Below, one piece after another: positions 19,748 to 28,720 of a stretch of DNA of 64,000 bases. Below the pieces are notes generated by a model. It ran no database searches, was not told the DNA's origin, and was given only the letters and a program-made list of their open reading frames with translations. The position numbers and the translations under genes were made by a program. Origin of the DNA: Nitrincola schmidtii (GTDB lineage: Bacteria; Pseudomonadota; Gammaproteobacteria; Pseudomonadales; Balneatricaceae); assembly GCF_008973715.1 (NCBI RefSeq), contig NZ_WBOL01000008.1, forward strand, positions 62,001 through 126,000, written 5' to 3'. Each line of letters opens with the position of its first letter. Position 1 is the first letter of the stretch.

Positions 19748-21691
19748 TTGCATTTCATGACACGCGCGAGTTTACTCGTATCCGGCATTATTTTTTCTGC
19801 TTCTCTGCTCGCTAGCCCTCTTGAAAACCAGCGCGAAAAGTTTCTTGATGCGCTAGACGCCGCTCGTTCAGGTCAACATGATCGAGTGCAGCAGGTGCTG
19901 CCACAACTCGCTGACTATCCTCTCTTACCTTACATTCAGTATGCACAGGCGATTCAACAACTCAAACGAATCACTCCCGAACAAGCGGATGAACTTTTAC
20001 TGACTTTTCAAGGCACACCGTTGTATCAACGCTTTGCCAGTGCCTACACCGTCAGCCTAGCTGAAGATCGACGCTGGTCTGACTTCAACCATTACATAAC
20101 TAAGGTTCGCAATCCAAGCGCACAATTAGAATGCATGGCTGCTCGCGGAGAACTGCAAGCTGGAAACAGTGCCAAGGCCTACAGTGAAGGCTTGCGCCTT
20201 TGGCAAGTGGGTGGATCACAACATGCGTCATGCGATCCTTTATTTAACCGCATGATTGAAAACGGGCAGATTACCTCTGCGGCGGGTCTAGAGCGAGCTG
20301 TACTAGCTGTGGAAAGCAACAATATCGCCATAGCTCGTTATGTAGAAAGATTTATTACGGATCCTGCTGCCCAGCAACAGATGTCATTGGTTTGGCAACT
20401 TTACAACCAACCAGAATCACTTGCAGACAATCCTGGCCTGATAAGACCGAATAACCCTTATGCTGATCGATTAGTCGCGATGTCCATTCAGCGCCTTGCG
20501 ACCAGCGATCTTCGCCGAGCACTGGTAACTTGGGCGACTTTGAACAAAAACCTACAACTCTCTACTGAAGTTCAAGCTCCGGTGATTAATCGACTGGGCG
20601 TTCTCTATGCAAAACGTTTCCAGCCAGATGCTGAGGTGGTACTCGCGCAGGTTGACCCTACTTACCAGTATAGTGATGTTACCGAGTGGCGTGCGAGATT
20701 AGCCTTAACCCAGCAAGATTGGCCCAGAGTCTTAACACTGATCAATCAACTGCCTGACAACCTTCAATCTGAAGGACGCTGGCTCTATTGGTCATTAGTC
20801 GCCAATTTACAACTTGGTAGACAACCGAATGCCGAACAACTCAATATCTTAGCGTCTGAACGCAGTTACTACGGATTTAAAGCAGCTGAATTGACTCAAC
20901 GTCCTTTCTCTATTAACAACCGTCCTAGTAACTTCACGCCAATGCAAAAACAGCAGATTTCTGGTCTGCCTGCGATGCAGCGCATGTATGAGTTTTATCG
21001 TTTAGGTCAAACGCGTGAAGCGACACAAGAATGGAACTTTATGGTGAGTATGCTATCACCCGAACAACTTCATGCAGCCTCACACGTTGTACAAAGCTGG
21101 GGATGGTACTTTCAAGGGATACGTGGCGCTATTGCCAGTGATCAATGGGATGACCTTGCACTTCGATTCCCCGCGCCGTTCAAAAATCTTTTTGACCAAG
21201 CCAGTCGTGAATTTGAAATTGAGCCATCATGGGCATTAGCAGTCACGCGACAAGAAAGTGCATTTTTAGACGTTGCCCGCTCTGGAGCAGGTGCTCGGGG
21301 TTTAATGCAACTCATGCCAGAAACCGCTAGAGAAACCGCACGAAGAGCCAACATTCCATTAAGCAGCCTAGACAGACTGAATGAGCCTGATATTAACGTG
21401 AGATTAGGTTCGGCTTATCTTGCGCAGATGCAACGTCAATTTGGTAATAATCGCGTGCATGCCACTGCTGCTTATAACGCCGGCCCTGGACGAGTTCGTC
21501 AGTGGTTATCAGCCAGAGGGCATTTGCCGCTAGATATTTGGATTGAAACCATTCCGTTTGACGAAACCCGTGGATATGTCTTAAACGTTTTAGCATTTGG
21601 TGTCATTTATAACACTATGGCAGGTCAACCTGCACGAGTGTTTAGTGACTACGAACGCGCCCAACTAGCCTGGAATAACGCTACTAGATAA
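19748..21691 (+). CDS. slt: Soluble lytic murein transglycosylase
   Basis: A 647-residue periplasmic enzyme that cleaves the glycan strands of peptidoglycan to 1,6-anhydro products. A signal peptide is followed by a long alpha-helical superhelix (the U-domain) and a C-terminal SLT domain at about residues 490-610. The catalytic Glu is in VTRQESAF, followed by GARGLMQLMPETA and AYNAGPGRVRQW, all family hallmarks. A TTG at 19748 has a GGAGG at ideal distance and is taken as the start; an ATG three codons on (19757) is the alternative. The last 27 bases overlap the convergent glutaredoxin-like gene. Confidence 0.96.
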   Translation: MHFMTRASLLVSGIIFSASLLASPLENQREKFLDALDAARSGQHDRVQQVLPQLADYPLLPYIQYAQAIQQLKRITPEQADELLLTFQGTPLYQRFASAYTVSLAEDRRWSDFNHYITKVRNPSAQLECMAARGELQAGNSAKAYSEGLRLWQVGGSQHASCDPLFNRMIENGQITSAAGLERAVLAVESNNIAIARYVERFITDPAAQQQMSLVWQLYNQPESLADNPGLIRPNNPYADRLVAMSIQRLATSDLRRALVTWATLNKNLQLSTEVQAPVINRLGVLYAKRFQPDAEVVLAQVDPTYQYSDVTEWRARLALTQQDWPRVLTLINQLPDNLQSEGRWLYWSLVANLQLGRQPNAEQLNILASERSYYGFKAAELTQRPFSINNRPSNFTPMQKQQISGLPAMQRMYEFYRLGQTREATQEWNFMVSMLSPEQLHAASHVVQSWGWYFQGIRGAIASDQWDDLALRFPAPFKNLFDQASREFEIEPSWALAVTRQESAFLDVARSGAGARGLMQLMPETARETARRANIPLSSLDRLNEPDINVRLGSAYLAQMQRQFGNNRVHATAAYNAGPGRVRQWLSARGHLPLDIWIETIPFDETRGYVLNVLAFGVIYNTMAGQPARVFSDYERAQLAWNNATR

Positions 21692-21958
21692 CAAATCATT
21701 AACAAAAGCAGAGAGCTGAGTTTGGTCAAACGGCCATCCCAGCTCTTTTTTTTGCGCAGGACAAAGCAATACTGGAATCCTTTCGGCATAGCGCTCCATT
21801 AGCTCATCCTCATAGGCTATATCCACCAAATCTACTGTAAATATTTTTGGATCAAGTACTTGAATCAAAACCTCTACCGCAAGATCACAAAGATGACACC
21901 CTGAAGTAGTCATAAGCTCTAGTTCGTATGGGTGCATAGAGGTTTCCGCACTGCACAT
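21665..21958 (-). CDS. Glutaredoxin-like thioredoxin-fold protein
   Basis: A 97-residue protein of the small glutaredoxin-like family (DUF836 type). The dithiol motif CHLC is in TTSGCHLCDLAVEVL near residues 20-30, and the cis-proline region is RIPVLLCP. The protein is smaller and more diverged than classical glutaredoxin and may be a redox partner rather than a glutathione-linked enzyme. AGGAGA precedes the ATG at good spacing. It ends inside the last codons of slt on the opposite strand. A homologue beside slt is known in Pseudomonas. Confidence 0.87.
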   Translation of the reverse strand: MCSAETSMHPYELELMTTSGCHLCDLAVEVLIQVLDPKIFTVDLVDIAYEDELMERYAERIPVLLCPAQKKELGWPFDQTQLSAFVNDLLSSSVIPG

Positions 21959-22086
21959 AAATTTCTCCTAAGTATTCGACTCATGTCCACCTAAGTGCTA
22001 ATGTGGTAGTAGAATGAATCGGTTTACAGTGTAACTGAATTCGTTATTATGATAAGACAACTGAGTGCATAAAACAGGCAGCATCT

Positions 22087-23823
22087 ATGGAAAAGAAAGA
22101 AAGTAACACCTCAGACCCACAAGCCTTCATCAATTACGTCAGTGAAGAAACCAGTAAACTACTGGAGATGTACTCTGCCACAGGAGGTGATGATATTTTC
22201 AAACAGTTCACTAACTCTTGGACTGAATTGGCTACACGATCTCTTGAAGATCCAACCCTTTGGATTAAAGCAATTGCAGACTATCAGCAAGCGCAATTAA
22301 ATCTTTGGAAAAATATCCTAACGGGTACCTCGGAGCAGGTTGCACAACCAACACCGGGTGATCGTCGTTTCCAGAATGAAGAATGGTCAAAAAATCCAGT
22401 TTTCGACTATATCAAACAGTCTTATCTACTTTCTTCAAAAATGCTTACCGAGATGGCATCCAACGCGAAGTTATCTGAAAAAGAGCAGAAGAAACTCGAA
22501 TTCTATACACAACAATTTGTTGACGCCATGTCGCCGACAAATTTTGCCATGACTAACCCAGAAGTGCTGAATCAGGCATTGGAGACCAAAGGTCAAAGTC
22601 TCGTTGATGGCTTGAAGAATCTGCTAGGTGATATTGATAAAGGTCACATCAGCATGACTGATGAATCCGCTTTTGAGTTAGGCAAAAACATTGCCATGAC
22701 GGAAGGCGCTGTGGTTTTCCAAAATGACCTGTTCCAGTTGATTCATTACAAACCCGAAGCTGAGCAAGTTTTTGAAAAGCCACTATTGATAGTACCACCC
22801 AGCATCAATAAATTTTATATTTTAGACCTACAGCCTCATAACTCTTACGTTAAATACTGTGTTGAACAGGGTTATAACGTTTTCCTCGTAGCGTGGGTTA
22901 ACCCAAGCAAAGAGATGAGCCACTTAAGCTGGGATGATTATGTCGAGAAAGGTGTTCTAAAAGCAGTCGAAGTCACCAAAGAAATTGCAGAGCAAGACAA
23001 AATTAATACGGTGGCTTGGTGTGTAGGCGGTACGTTAATGGCGACTGCAATGGCGGTTATGGCTAATCGTAAAGATGCCAGCATCGCTTCAGCAACCTTC
23101 TTAACCACACTGACAGACTTTAAAGATCCAGGCGATCTAAAAGTATTCATCGATGAATACCAAGTAAAGTCGTTAGCAGAAAAAGTGAACAAGGAAGGTA
23201 TTCTGCATGGCAGAGAACTCGCTACCTCCTTTAACATGCTGCGCTCAAATGATCTGATTTGGTCTTATGTGGTGAACAATTATCTTAAGGGACAAACACC
23301 ACCTCCTTTCGATATTCTTTACTGGAACAGTGACCCTACCAACTTGCCAGCACGCATGTACACCTTCTACTTGAACAAGATGTACCTTGAGAACAAGCTG
23401 GTTGAGCCAGGCGGTGTTACCATTTGTGGTGAGCCGATTGATCTGAGCAAAATCAAAACACCTTGTTACTTCTTGTCGACAATTGAAGACCACATTGCGC
23501 CTTGGAAGAGTACTTTCAGTTCAACTGAAACCTTCAAAGGACAGTTGGAGTTTGTATTAGGTGCTAGTGGTCACGTTGCGGGTGTTATCAACCCTGCTTC
23601 AAAAAACCGTCGCCATTACTGGACCAAGGGTGAACTAGGCAAAGGGCCTGATCACTGGCTGGAAACTGCCGAGAAACAAGAAGGTTCTTGGTGGACTCAC
23701 TGGTCAGAATGGCTCAAACGTCGTGCAGGTAAAAAAGTCGATGCACCGAAAGATTACGGCAACGCAACTTTCACACCGATTGAACCAGCACCGGGTAGTT
23801 ATGTAAAAGCACGTCTAGACTAA
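22087..23823 (+). CDS. phaC: Class I poly(3-hydroxyalkanoate) synthase
   Basis: A 578-residue enzyme that polymerises hydroxyacyl-CoA into storage polyester. The N-terminal domain (about residues 1-200) is helical; the catalytic alpha/beta domain follows. The nucleophile is Cys312 in AWCVGGT; the first glycine of the usual G-x-C-x-G box is Ala here, a change seen in other marine enzymes. The catalytic Asp is in STIEDHIAPW and the His in GASGHVAGVINP, with the family's RRHYWT after it. No phaA, phaB, phaP or phaR gene is adjacent, so precursor supply must be encoded elsewhere. The gene ends in a strong terminator and looks monocistronic. Confidence 0.94.
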   Translation: MEKKESNTSDPQAFINYVSEETSKLLEMYSATGGDDIFKQFTNSWTELATRSLEDPTLWIKAIADYQQAQLNLWKNILTGTSEQVAQPTPGDRRFQNEEWSKNPVFDYIKQSYLLSSKMLTEMASNAKLSEKEQKKLEFYTQQFVDAMSPTNFAMTNPEVLNQALETKGQSLVDGLKNLLGDIDKGHISMTDESAFELGKNIAMTEGAVVFQNDLFQLIHYKPEAEQVFEKPLLIVPPSINKFYILDLQPHNSYVKYCVEQGYNVFLVAWVNPSKEMSHLSWDDYVEKGVLKAVEVTKEIAEQDKINTVAWCVGGTLMATAMAVMANRKDASIASATFLTTLTDFKDPGDLKVFIDEYQVKSLAEKVNKEGILHGRELATSFNMLRSNDLIWSYVVNNYLKGQTPPPFDILYWNSDPTNLPARMYTFYLNKMYLENKLVEPGGVTICGEPIDLSKIKTPCYFLSTIEDHIAPWKSTFSSTETFKGQLEFVLGASGHVAGVINPASKNRRHYWTKGELGKGPDHWLETAEKQEGSWWTHWSEWLKRRAGKKVDAPKDYGNATFTPIEPAPGSYVKARLD

Positions 23824-23847
23824 ATTATTAGCTCTGTTAGACTAGAT

Positions 23848-23877
23848 CGGGGTGCTACTAAGCACCCCGTTTTTTTT
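23848..23877 (+). terminator. Rho-independent terminator of phaC
   Basis: A perfect 9-bp GC-rich stem (CGGGGTGCT paired with AGCACCCCG) with an ACTA loop is followed directly by eight T residues. It starts 25 bases after the phaC stop and is a textbook intrinsic terminator. Confidence 0.96.
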
Positions 23878-23940
23878 GTTCAGGATGAACACCCTACAGT
23901 AAAAAATTTACACCACGGACAGGTTCATTTTCTCTAAGCC

Positions 23941-25368
23941 ATGAATGGCGGATATCACACGACCATGCTAAACCCAACAACCGTTACTGTATTAGGCAGA
24001 AAAGCTGAAGTTCGCCAGCTGATGCTGCTAGCTTGGCCAATCATGATTGCGCAAATTGCACAGAACTCGATGGGGTTTGTCGATACGCTAATGTCCGCAA
24101 GAGCAGGTAGCGAAGATTTAGCCGCCATTGCGCTAGGCACCAGCTTGTGGATTCCTGTTTATTTAGCCTTTTCTGGCATTTTAATGGCGGTGACTCCAAC
24201 CGTTGCTCATCTGGTGGGCGGCAAAAAAGATGTTGAAACACCGGGTATTTTTCAGCAGGGTATCTGGCTTGCTTTTTTACTGGGCATTGTTTCATTTTGG
24301 CTGTTACAAAACACCGACCCGGTTTTATCGATCCTGTCTTTAGAAGATAGCCTGCAGGATAAAACTCGCCGCTATTTAGAGGCAATTTCATGGGGCTTTC
24401 CTGCCTTAATGCTGTATCAAACCATTCGTGGCTTCAGTGAAGGGTTTGGTAAAACCCGTGCGATTATGAAAATCGCGTTATTGGCCCTGATATGTAACAT
24501 CCCACTCAACTATATATTTATTTTTGGCAAATTCGGCTTACCAGCTATGGGGGGTGTGGGATGTGGCTGGGCAAGCGCTATTGTTATGTGGATTATGTTT
24601 TTTACTGGCGTCAGCTACACTCGCATAAGCAGTCAATTCAAACCTCTACCCCTCTGGAGACCCTGGCATAGGCCTCAAATAGTCAGCATGGTGCAGCTAC
24701 TTCGCTTGGGCACTCCGATCGGTATCGCCTTATTGATCGAAGCCAGCATGTTCAGCGTGATAGCACTGTTATTGGCTCCGTTTGGCGAAGTGACTCTGGC
24801 AGCGCATCAAATCACCATCAGCTATACGGGTATGGTGTTTATGATCCCGCTCAGTATTGCCATGGCATTGACGATTCGCGTTGGGCAACTTCAAGGCAGT
24901 GGTAACAGTCAGCATGCACGCTTTGCCGCCATGACTGGTATAGGCTTCACCTTGGTGATTGCACTCATAACAACCTTGCTAACCATTTTACTGGCGCAAC
25001 AAATTACACGGCTTTATATCGATGATATGGAAATTGCGAGTCTTGCGGTGCTTCTGCTGATGATTGCCGCGTTATTTCAATTTTCCGATGCATTACAAGT
25101 CAGCGCTGCTGGAGCACTTAGGGGATATAAAGACACCTTTATCCCGCTATTATTGGTCTTTGTATCTTTTTGGGTGATTGGACTGCCTGCTGGATACCTT
25201 CTTGGATTAACGGATGTTTTCATACCTGCGATGGGAGCAGCGGGTTTCTGGTACGGCTTATTGATCGGACTCAGTGCAGGTGCCGTAATGTTGATGACAC
25301 GTCTTAATCGAGTATCAAAAAATGCACAAAGCATGTCTCATAGCACTGCTCTCGGTAACGATTCTTAG
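23941..25368 (+). CDS. MATE family efflux transporter (NorM-like)
   Basis: A 475-residue inner-membrane protein with about twelve hydrophobic segments and the internal two-fold repeat typical of MATE exporters; PIMIAQIAQNSMGFVDTLM near residues 34-52 is the first-helix signature and GTPIGIALLIEASMFSV opens the second half. These pumps export cationic drugs in exchange for Na+ or H+. Substrate and ion cannot be told from sequence by eye. The start is uncertain: the ATG used has no clear ribosome-binding site, and an ATG at 23965 is an alternative. Its end overlaps the start of the DUF3080 gene by 47 bases in another frame, implying co-transcription. Confidence 0.9.
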   Translation: MNGGYHTTMLNPTTVTVLGRKAEVRQLMLLAWPIMIAQIAQNSMGFVDTLMSARAGSEDLAAIALGTSLWIPVYLAFSGILMAVTPTVAHLVGGKKDVETPGIFQQGIWLAFLLGIVSFWLLQNTDPVLSILSLEDSLQDKTRRYLEAISWGFPALMLYQTIRGFSEGFGKTRAIMKIALLALICNIPLNYIFIFGKFGLPAMGGVGCGWASAIVMWIMFFTGVSYTRISSQFKPLPLWRPWHRPQIVSMVQLLRLGTPIGIALLIEASMFSVIALLLAPFGEVTLAAHQITISYTGMVFMIPLSIAMALTIRVGQLQGSGNSQHARFAAMTGIGFTLVIALITTLLTILLAQQITRLYIDDMEIASLAVLLLMIAALFQFSDALQVSAAGALRGYKDTFIPLLLVFVSFWVIGLPAGYLLGLTDVFIPAMGAAGFWYGLLIGLSAGAVMLMTRLNRVSKNAQSMSHSTALGNDS

Positions 25369-26410
25369 TGGTTGCGCTGAGCCAACAGCTGAGTCAATGC
25401 TTCGCGACTATACCCAACGGGTCAGTAATGCTATAGAACATCCCATAGACTTCAAACCTAATCAGTCCAGTTATCCTATACTTCCACCCAGAAGAGAACG
25501 ACGTATAGAGATACCCGAATTACGTGAAGGGTTGATTGATGTTCTCAGACTGCGCCACTGCGATCTTTTACCACTGATTTCTGAACGGAATAGTAATCTA
25601 GGTCGCGTCATGACCCCCTCGCAAATACTTCAGTATGAGCTTCGTTTCCTTCCTGCCATTCAGCAATGTGAACAATATTTATTAAATAGAGTGTCTGAAG
25701 AAGCGGATCTAACTCCCCTACTCACCCGAGTACAAGAAATTCGTGAACACAAAGAAACACAATTGCCCTATGTGATCTGGAATGCGCTTTACTCCTCACC
25801 TGAAATGGAGCAGCAATTCTCACGATCAACAACCCCACTGCCTATACAGTCCAGTGGTCAGATCAATTTCATTCAGCAAACTCTCGATCCTTTTTTAGTT
25901 ATCGCACAAGTAACGCAAGAAACAACACGCGCTTTAGAAGCGGAATTCATTCAATCATTAGAAAGTTACTATGAGCAGCTCTACCGAACAGAACTTGGGA
26001 GCCAGTGGCTTCGCAGTATTGCGCTGTTAACTGAGGCGATGAATGCGGTAGCAGATGGCATTGAACAAAGACTCGAAGAGCGACCGATCTGTTTTAACCG
26101 CCAGCCCAATAACAGGTCCACCATTATTCAGAACGTATTTAGAAACTTTTATGCATCTGAGTTTCAGCCGTATCTGGCAAGCACAGATCAATTTGGCCAA
26201 CGCTGGATCAGCTTACAAAACGAATTACTCAGCGCTTTACCTGTACCGAAGAGTTCGGCAGACTACTTTTCAACGATTTTCGACAAAAATCATCAAAATG
26301 GATTTTTGTTTGCCTATGAACAAGCAAAAGTACGCCATATTGCTGCATGGCAAAAGCTTTTGGATCATTGTGGATTAACGGCGGGAAGTCTGACGGCTGG
26401 TCACTTTTAG
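25322..26410 (+). CDS. DUF3080-type outer-membrane lipoprotein
   Basis: A 362-residue lipoprotein. The N-terminus is a signal peptide with a clear lipobox, SGC, so the mature protein begins at Cys18; the residue after it is Ala, not Asp, so sorting to the outer membrane is expected. The body resembles the DUF3080 family (opening LRDYTQRVSNA, later LRHCDLLPLISERNS and ILQYELRFLPAIQQCE). Function is unknown. The gene starts inside the 3' end of the MATE gene and ends in a 13-bp hairpin that spans its own stop codon. It is convergent with proQ. Confidence 0.82.
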   Translation: MHKACLIALLSVTILSGCAEPTAESMLRDYTQRVSNAIEHPIDFKPNQSSYPILPPRRERRIEIPELREGLIDVLRLRHCDLLPLISERNSNLGRVMTPSQILQYELRFLPAIQQCEQYLLNRVSEEADLTPLLTRVQEIREHKETQLPYVIWNALYSSPEMEQQFSRSTTPLPIQSSGQINFIQQTLDPFLVIAQVTQETTRALEAEFIQSLESYYEQLYRTELGSQWLRSIALLTEAMNAVADGIEQRLEERPICFNRQPNNRSTIIQNVFRNFYASEFQPYLASTDQFGQRWISLQNELLSALPVPKSSADYFSTIFDKNHQNGFLFAYEQAKVRHIAAWQKLLDHCGLTAGSLTAGHF

Positions 26411-26424
26411 GGACCAGCCGTCAG
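26390..26424. terminator. 13-bp perfect hairpin at the DUF3080 stop
   Basis: CTGACGGCTGGTC (26390-26402) pairs perfectly with GACCAGCCGTCAG (26412-26424) around a 9-base loop that holds the stop codon. TAAAAATC follows, so the U-tract on the plus strand is poor. It lies between convergent genes and may end transcription or protect the 3' end. Confidence 0.72.
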
Positions 26425-26478
26425 TAAAAATCAATTTAACCCTTAATAAGCAGTATCCAATAGGTTGGTTTTACTATC

Positions 26479-27075
26479 TTATTTGCGAGCATTTAAAGAA
26501 AGTAGTTGATCCAGCTTGCTGGTTAAGCGCTCTTCCTTCTCTTTTTTACGTGCTTCCTTAGCCTGTTCTTTTACACGCTCTTTGCGGGCTTCATGCATCG
26601 CTTTTAGTTTGCTACGGGCATGCTGAGCTTCTTCGGCGGTCACTTTACCAGCAGGCTGACCATCGAGACCGATACGATCGGCATCTTCCTGAAAACTACG
26701 CAAATACTGAGGCGATCTTACATAAGATGCCAATGCACGCTTAATTTTTGTGCGCGAGACTTTGTCATCAGCAACAAGATCTTCTTGAATACCAATTTTA
26801 AGAGGTCTTGGATTTTCTCTTGAGAAAACGCTGGGATACGCATCCATCAATAACTGAACAGCCGCCATATTAGCAGCACGATTTTTATTTGGCTTAGTAG
26901 CTGCTGAAACGTCAGTTGCTGCATTCTTTTCCGGATCACTCACTTTGTTTATCTCAACTCGCTGTTGTTTAGATTCAATCTGACTTAGCCTCTGCTCACA
27001 TTCCATCAACAGTTGCTCAGTTTTTAGTGCTGCTTGCTCAGCTTCACTCAGTTCCTTTTTGAATAAAGTATTCAT
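26479..27075 (-). CDS. ProQ/FinO domain RNA chaperone
   Basis: A 198-residue protein with a helical, Glu/Lys-rich leader of about 75 residues, then a ProQ/FinO domain at about residues 72-150. NMAAVQLLMDAYPSVF, PLKIGIQEDL and RALASYVRSPQYLRSF are the domain's characteristic segments. The C-terminal 45 residues form a very basic and charged helix (KERVKEQAKEARKKEKEERL). Such proteins bind structured 3' ends of mRNAs and small RNAs. It lacks the C-terminal Tudor-like domain of Escherichia coli ProQ. Its start overlaps the end of tusA by 32 bases. Confidence 0.9.
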   Translation of the reverse strand: MNTLFKKELSEAEQAALKTEQLLMECEQRLSQIESKQQRVEINKVSDPEKNAATDVSAATKPNKNRAANMAAVQLLMDAYPSVFSRENPRPLKIGIQEDLVADDKVSRTKIKRALASYVRSPQYLRSFQEDADRIGLDGQPAGKVTAEEAQHARSKLKAMHEARKERVKEQAKEARKKEKEERLTSKLDQLLSLNARK

Positions 27076-27286
27076 AACTCTCTTCTAGATTTGACTGATC
27101 AAGCAAACGATGTCCTAAAAACTCACAGAATCTAGGAATATCTCTTTGCGTCGAAGGATCGGTTGCCTTCACATACAACACTTGACCTGCTTCCATCTGT
27201 CTAATTTCTTTATGCAACATCATCACAGGCTCTGGACAAAAAAGCCCTGAAGCATCAAGAGTAAGATCATATTTATAGCTGCTCAT
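27044..27286 (-). CDS. tusA: Sulfur carrier/sulfurtransferase TusA family
   Basis: An 80-residue TusA/SirA-family protein. The active Cys is in LDASGLFCPEPVMML near residue 18, followed by the conserved DPSTQRDIPRFCEFLGH. In Escherichia coli TusA relays persulfide sulfur from IscS to the TusBCD complex for 2-thiouridine synthesis in tRNA. A tusA gene next to rlmM is the usual order in Pseudomonas. The 3' end overlaps the proQ-like gene by 32 bases, suggesting coupled translation. Confidence 0.93.
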   Translation of the reverse strand: MSSYKYDLTLDASGLFCPEPVMMLHKEIRQMEAGQVLYVKATDPSTQRDIPRFCEFLGHRLLDQSNLEESYEYFIQKGTE

Positions 27287-27383
27287 TATGACCCACCATT
27301 AAAACAATCCGCTATTGTCTCAGAAAATTTACGCCTAATAAACCTGCAAGCGCTATTCATTCTAAAGATAGGCAAAGAATGAA

Positions 27384-28475
27384 TTAGCGAAGAACCAGAT
27401 GACAGGTAATTTCCTCTCGATCATGATAAAGATGACGGGCAGATAATCGATAGGATATACCCGCTTCTTGCAATTCTTGTTCAATTAACGCAAGTGACTG
27501 TCTTACTTCTTGATAACGCTTTTTCATCGGTAGTTTAAGGTTGAAAATCATTTCATGACACCAACCGTTCAATGCCCAATCAAGCATTCTTGAAGTCACT
27601 CTTGCAGGCTTATCAGCCACGTCACAGACCATCCAATCCACGGGTTTAGCAGGTTGAAAATGAAACGCATCGGCTTTTTCATGGGTAACCTGACCAGTAT
27701 CCATTAAAGATTCTGCCATGGGTCCATTATCGACAGAAGTAACAAACATGCCTTGCTTTACTAACTGCCAAGTCCACCCTCCTGGAGCCGCCCCAAGATC
27801 CACAGCTGTTTTACCTCCTCCTAAACGTTCAGACCATTCAGCTTGAGGAATAAACCAATGCCAAGCCTCCTCTAATTTCAATGTTGAACGACTGGGAGCT
27901 GCACCAGGAAATTTCAGCCGCCGAATACCCATTTCCAAATTGGAACTATTACGCTTGGGACTGACACCGACAAAAAGTTTTTTTCCTGATAAAGCAAATA
28001 GATGCATGCGCCAATCTGCTCTTGCTTTACGCGGTAACATAACTCCCTGCTGACGAAGAGTTTGTGCCATTGCTGAAGCCAATTTACCCGCAAAAGGCAA
28101 AACCTCACGACCGTCAGTTGTATCTGGCACTTCGGCTAACAGTTCAGCCGACACTGGCAAATCGGCAACTGGGCCCAGCAATACGCTCAAACGATCGTGT
28201 GATGGCAGATCATCAAACACCGGCAAACAAGCAAACCATTGACGAACAAAAATCAGAGAACGGAAAGGTATTCGCTGAATACATTCAAGAGCATCTCCAA
28301 ACACTTCATAGAGTACATAGCCAGAATTCACTTCAAATCGAGGAAAACCAGCAATTTCTATGGCGCTACAATGTTCCGCTATTTCGGCCGCGCACTCTGC
28401 CTCAAAGCCACCACGACATTGTAGCAATATATATTTCAACAATTTATGACCCTCTTTCCCAATATCAGAACTCAT
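27384..28475 (-). CDS. rlmM: 23S rRNA 2'-O-ribose C2498 methyltransferase
   Basis: A 363-residue SAM-dependent methyltransferase of 23S rRNA. The N-terminal THUMP-like domain starts LLQCRGGFEAECAAEIAEH; the C-terminal catalytic domain has TAVDLGAAPGGWTWQLVKQGM, DNGPMAESLMDTGQV and the catalytic-Lys region MIFNLKLPMKKRYQEV. The K-D-K-type catalytic residues appear present. The start has 12 extra residues before the usual one and no clear ribosome-binding site, so the exact start is uncertain. It is divergent from the cco operon across 360 bases. Confidence 0.94.
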   Translation of the reverse strand: MSSDIGKEGHKLLKYILLQCRGGFEAECAAEIAEHCSAIEIAGFPRFEVNSGYVLYEVFGDALECIQRIPFRSLIFVRQWFACLPVFDDLPSHDRLSVLLGPVADLPVSAELLAEVPDTTDGREVLPFAGKLASAMAQTLRQQGVMLPRKARADWRMHLFALSGKKLFVGVSPKRNSSNLEMGIRRLKFPGAAPSRSTLKLEEAWHWFIPQAEWSERLGGGKTAVDLGAAPGGWTWQLVKQGMFVTSVDNGPMAESLMDTGQVTHEKADAFHFQPAKPVDWMVCDVADKPARVTSRMLDWALNGWCHEMIFNLKLPMKKRYQEVRQSLALIEQELQEAGISYRLSARHLYHDREEITCHLVLR

Positions 28476-28513
28476 ATCGACAGCATAACCTGTTTGAATA
28501 GTTCAACATACTC

Positions 28514-28527
28514 TTGATCCACATCAA
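28514..28527. promoter_or_regulatory. Perfect FNR/Anr box
   Basis: TTGATCCACATCAA matches the TTGAT-N4-ATCAA consensus at every fixed position. It lies 39 bases upstream of rlmM and 308 bases upstream of ccoN. The Fnr/Anr protein encoded at 39117-39887 keeps the residues that read this sequence. Activation of ccoN would need a promoter about 40 bases downstream of the box and a long leader, with only a poor -10 candidate near 28552-28558. Acting toward rlmM would put the start point almost at its ATG, which is unlikely. Confidence 0.8.
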
Positions 28528-28720
28528 GTAAACTTTAAATAACTGCCGCGCTTACTAAGCCTAAAGTGGTAGCCGTTGTAAGAATTCAAACAAATAATGT
28601 TAATTAGATAGACCTAATAAAAAACAAGACATTAAAATTAAAACATTTATTTTCAGTAGGTTATAAATATTAAAAACAAACAATCATCTAAACAAAATGA
28701 TAATTTTAGACAATCACAGC

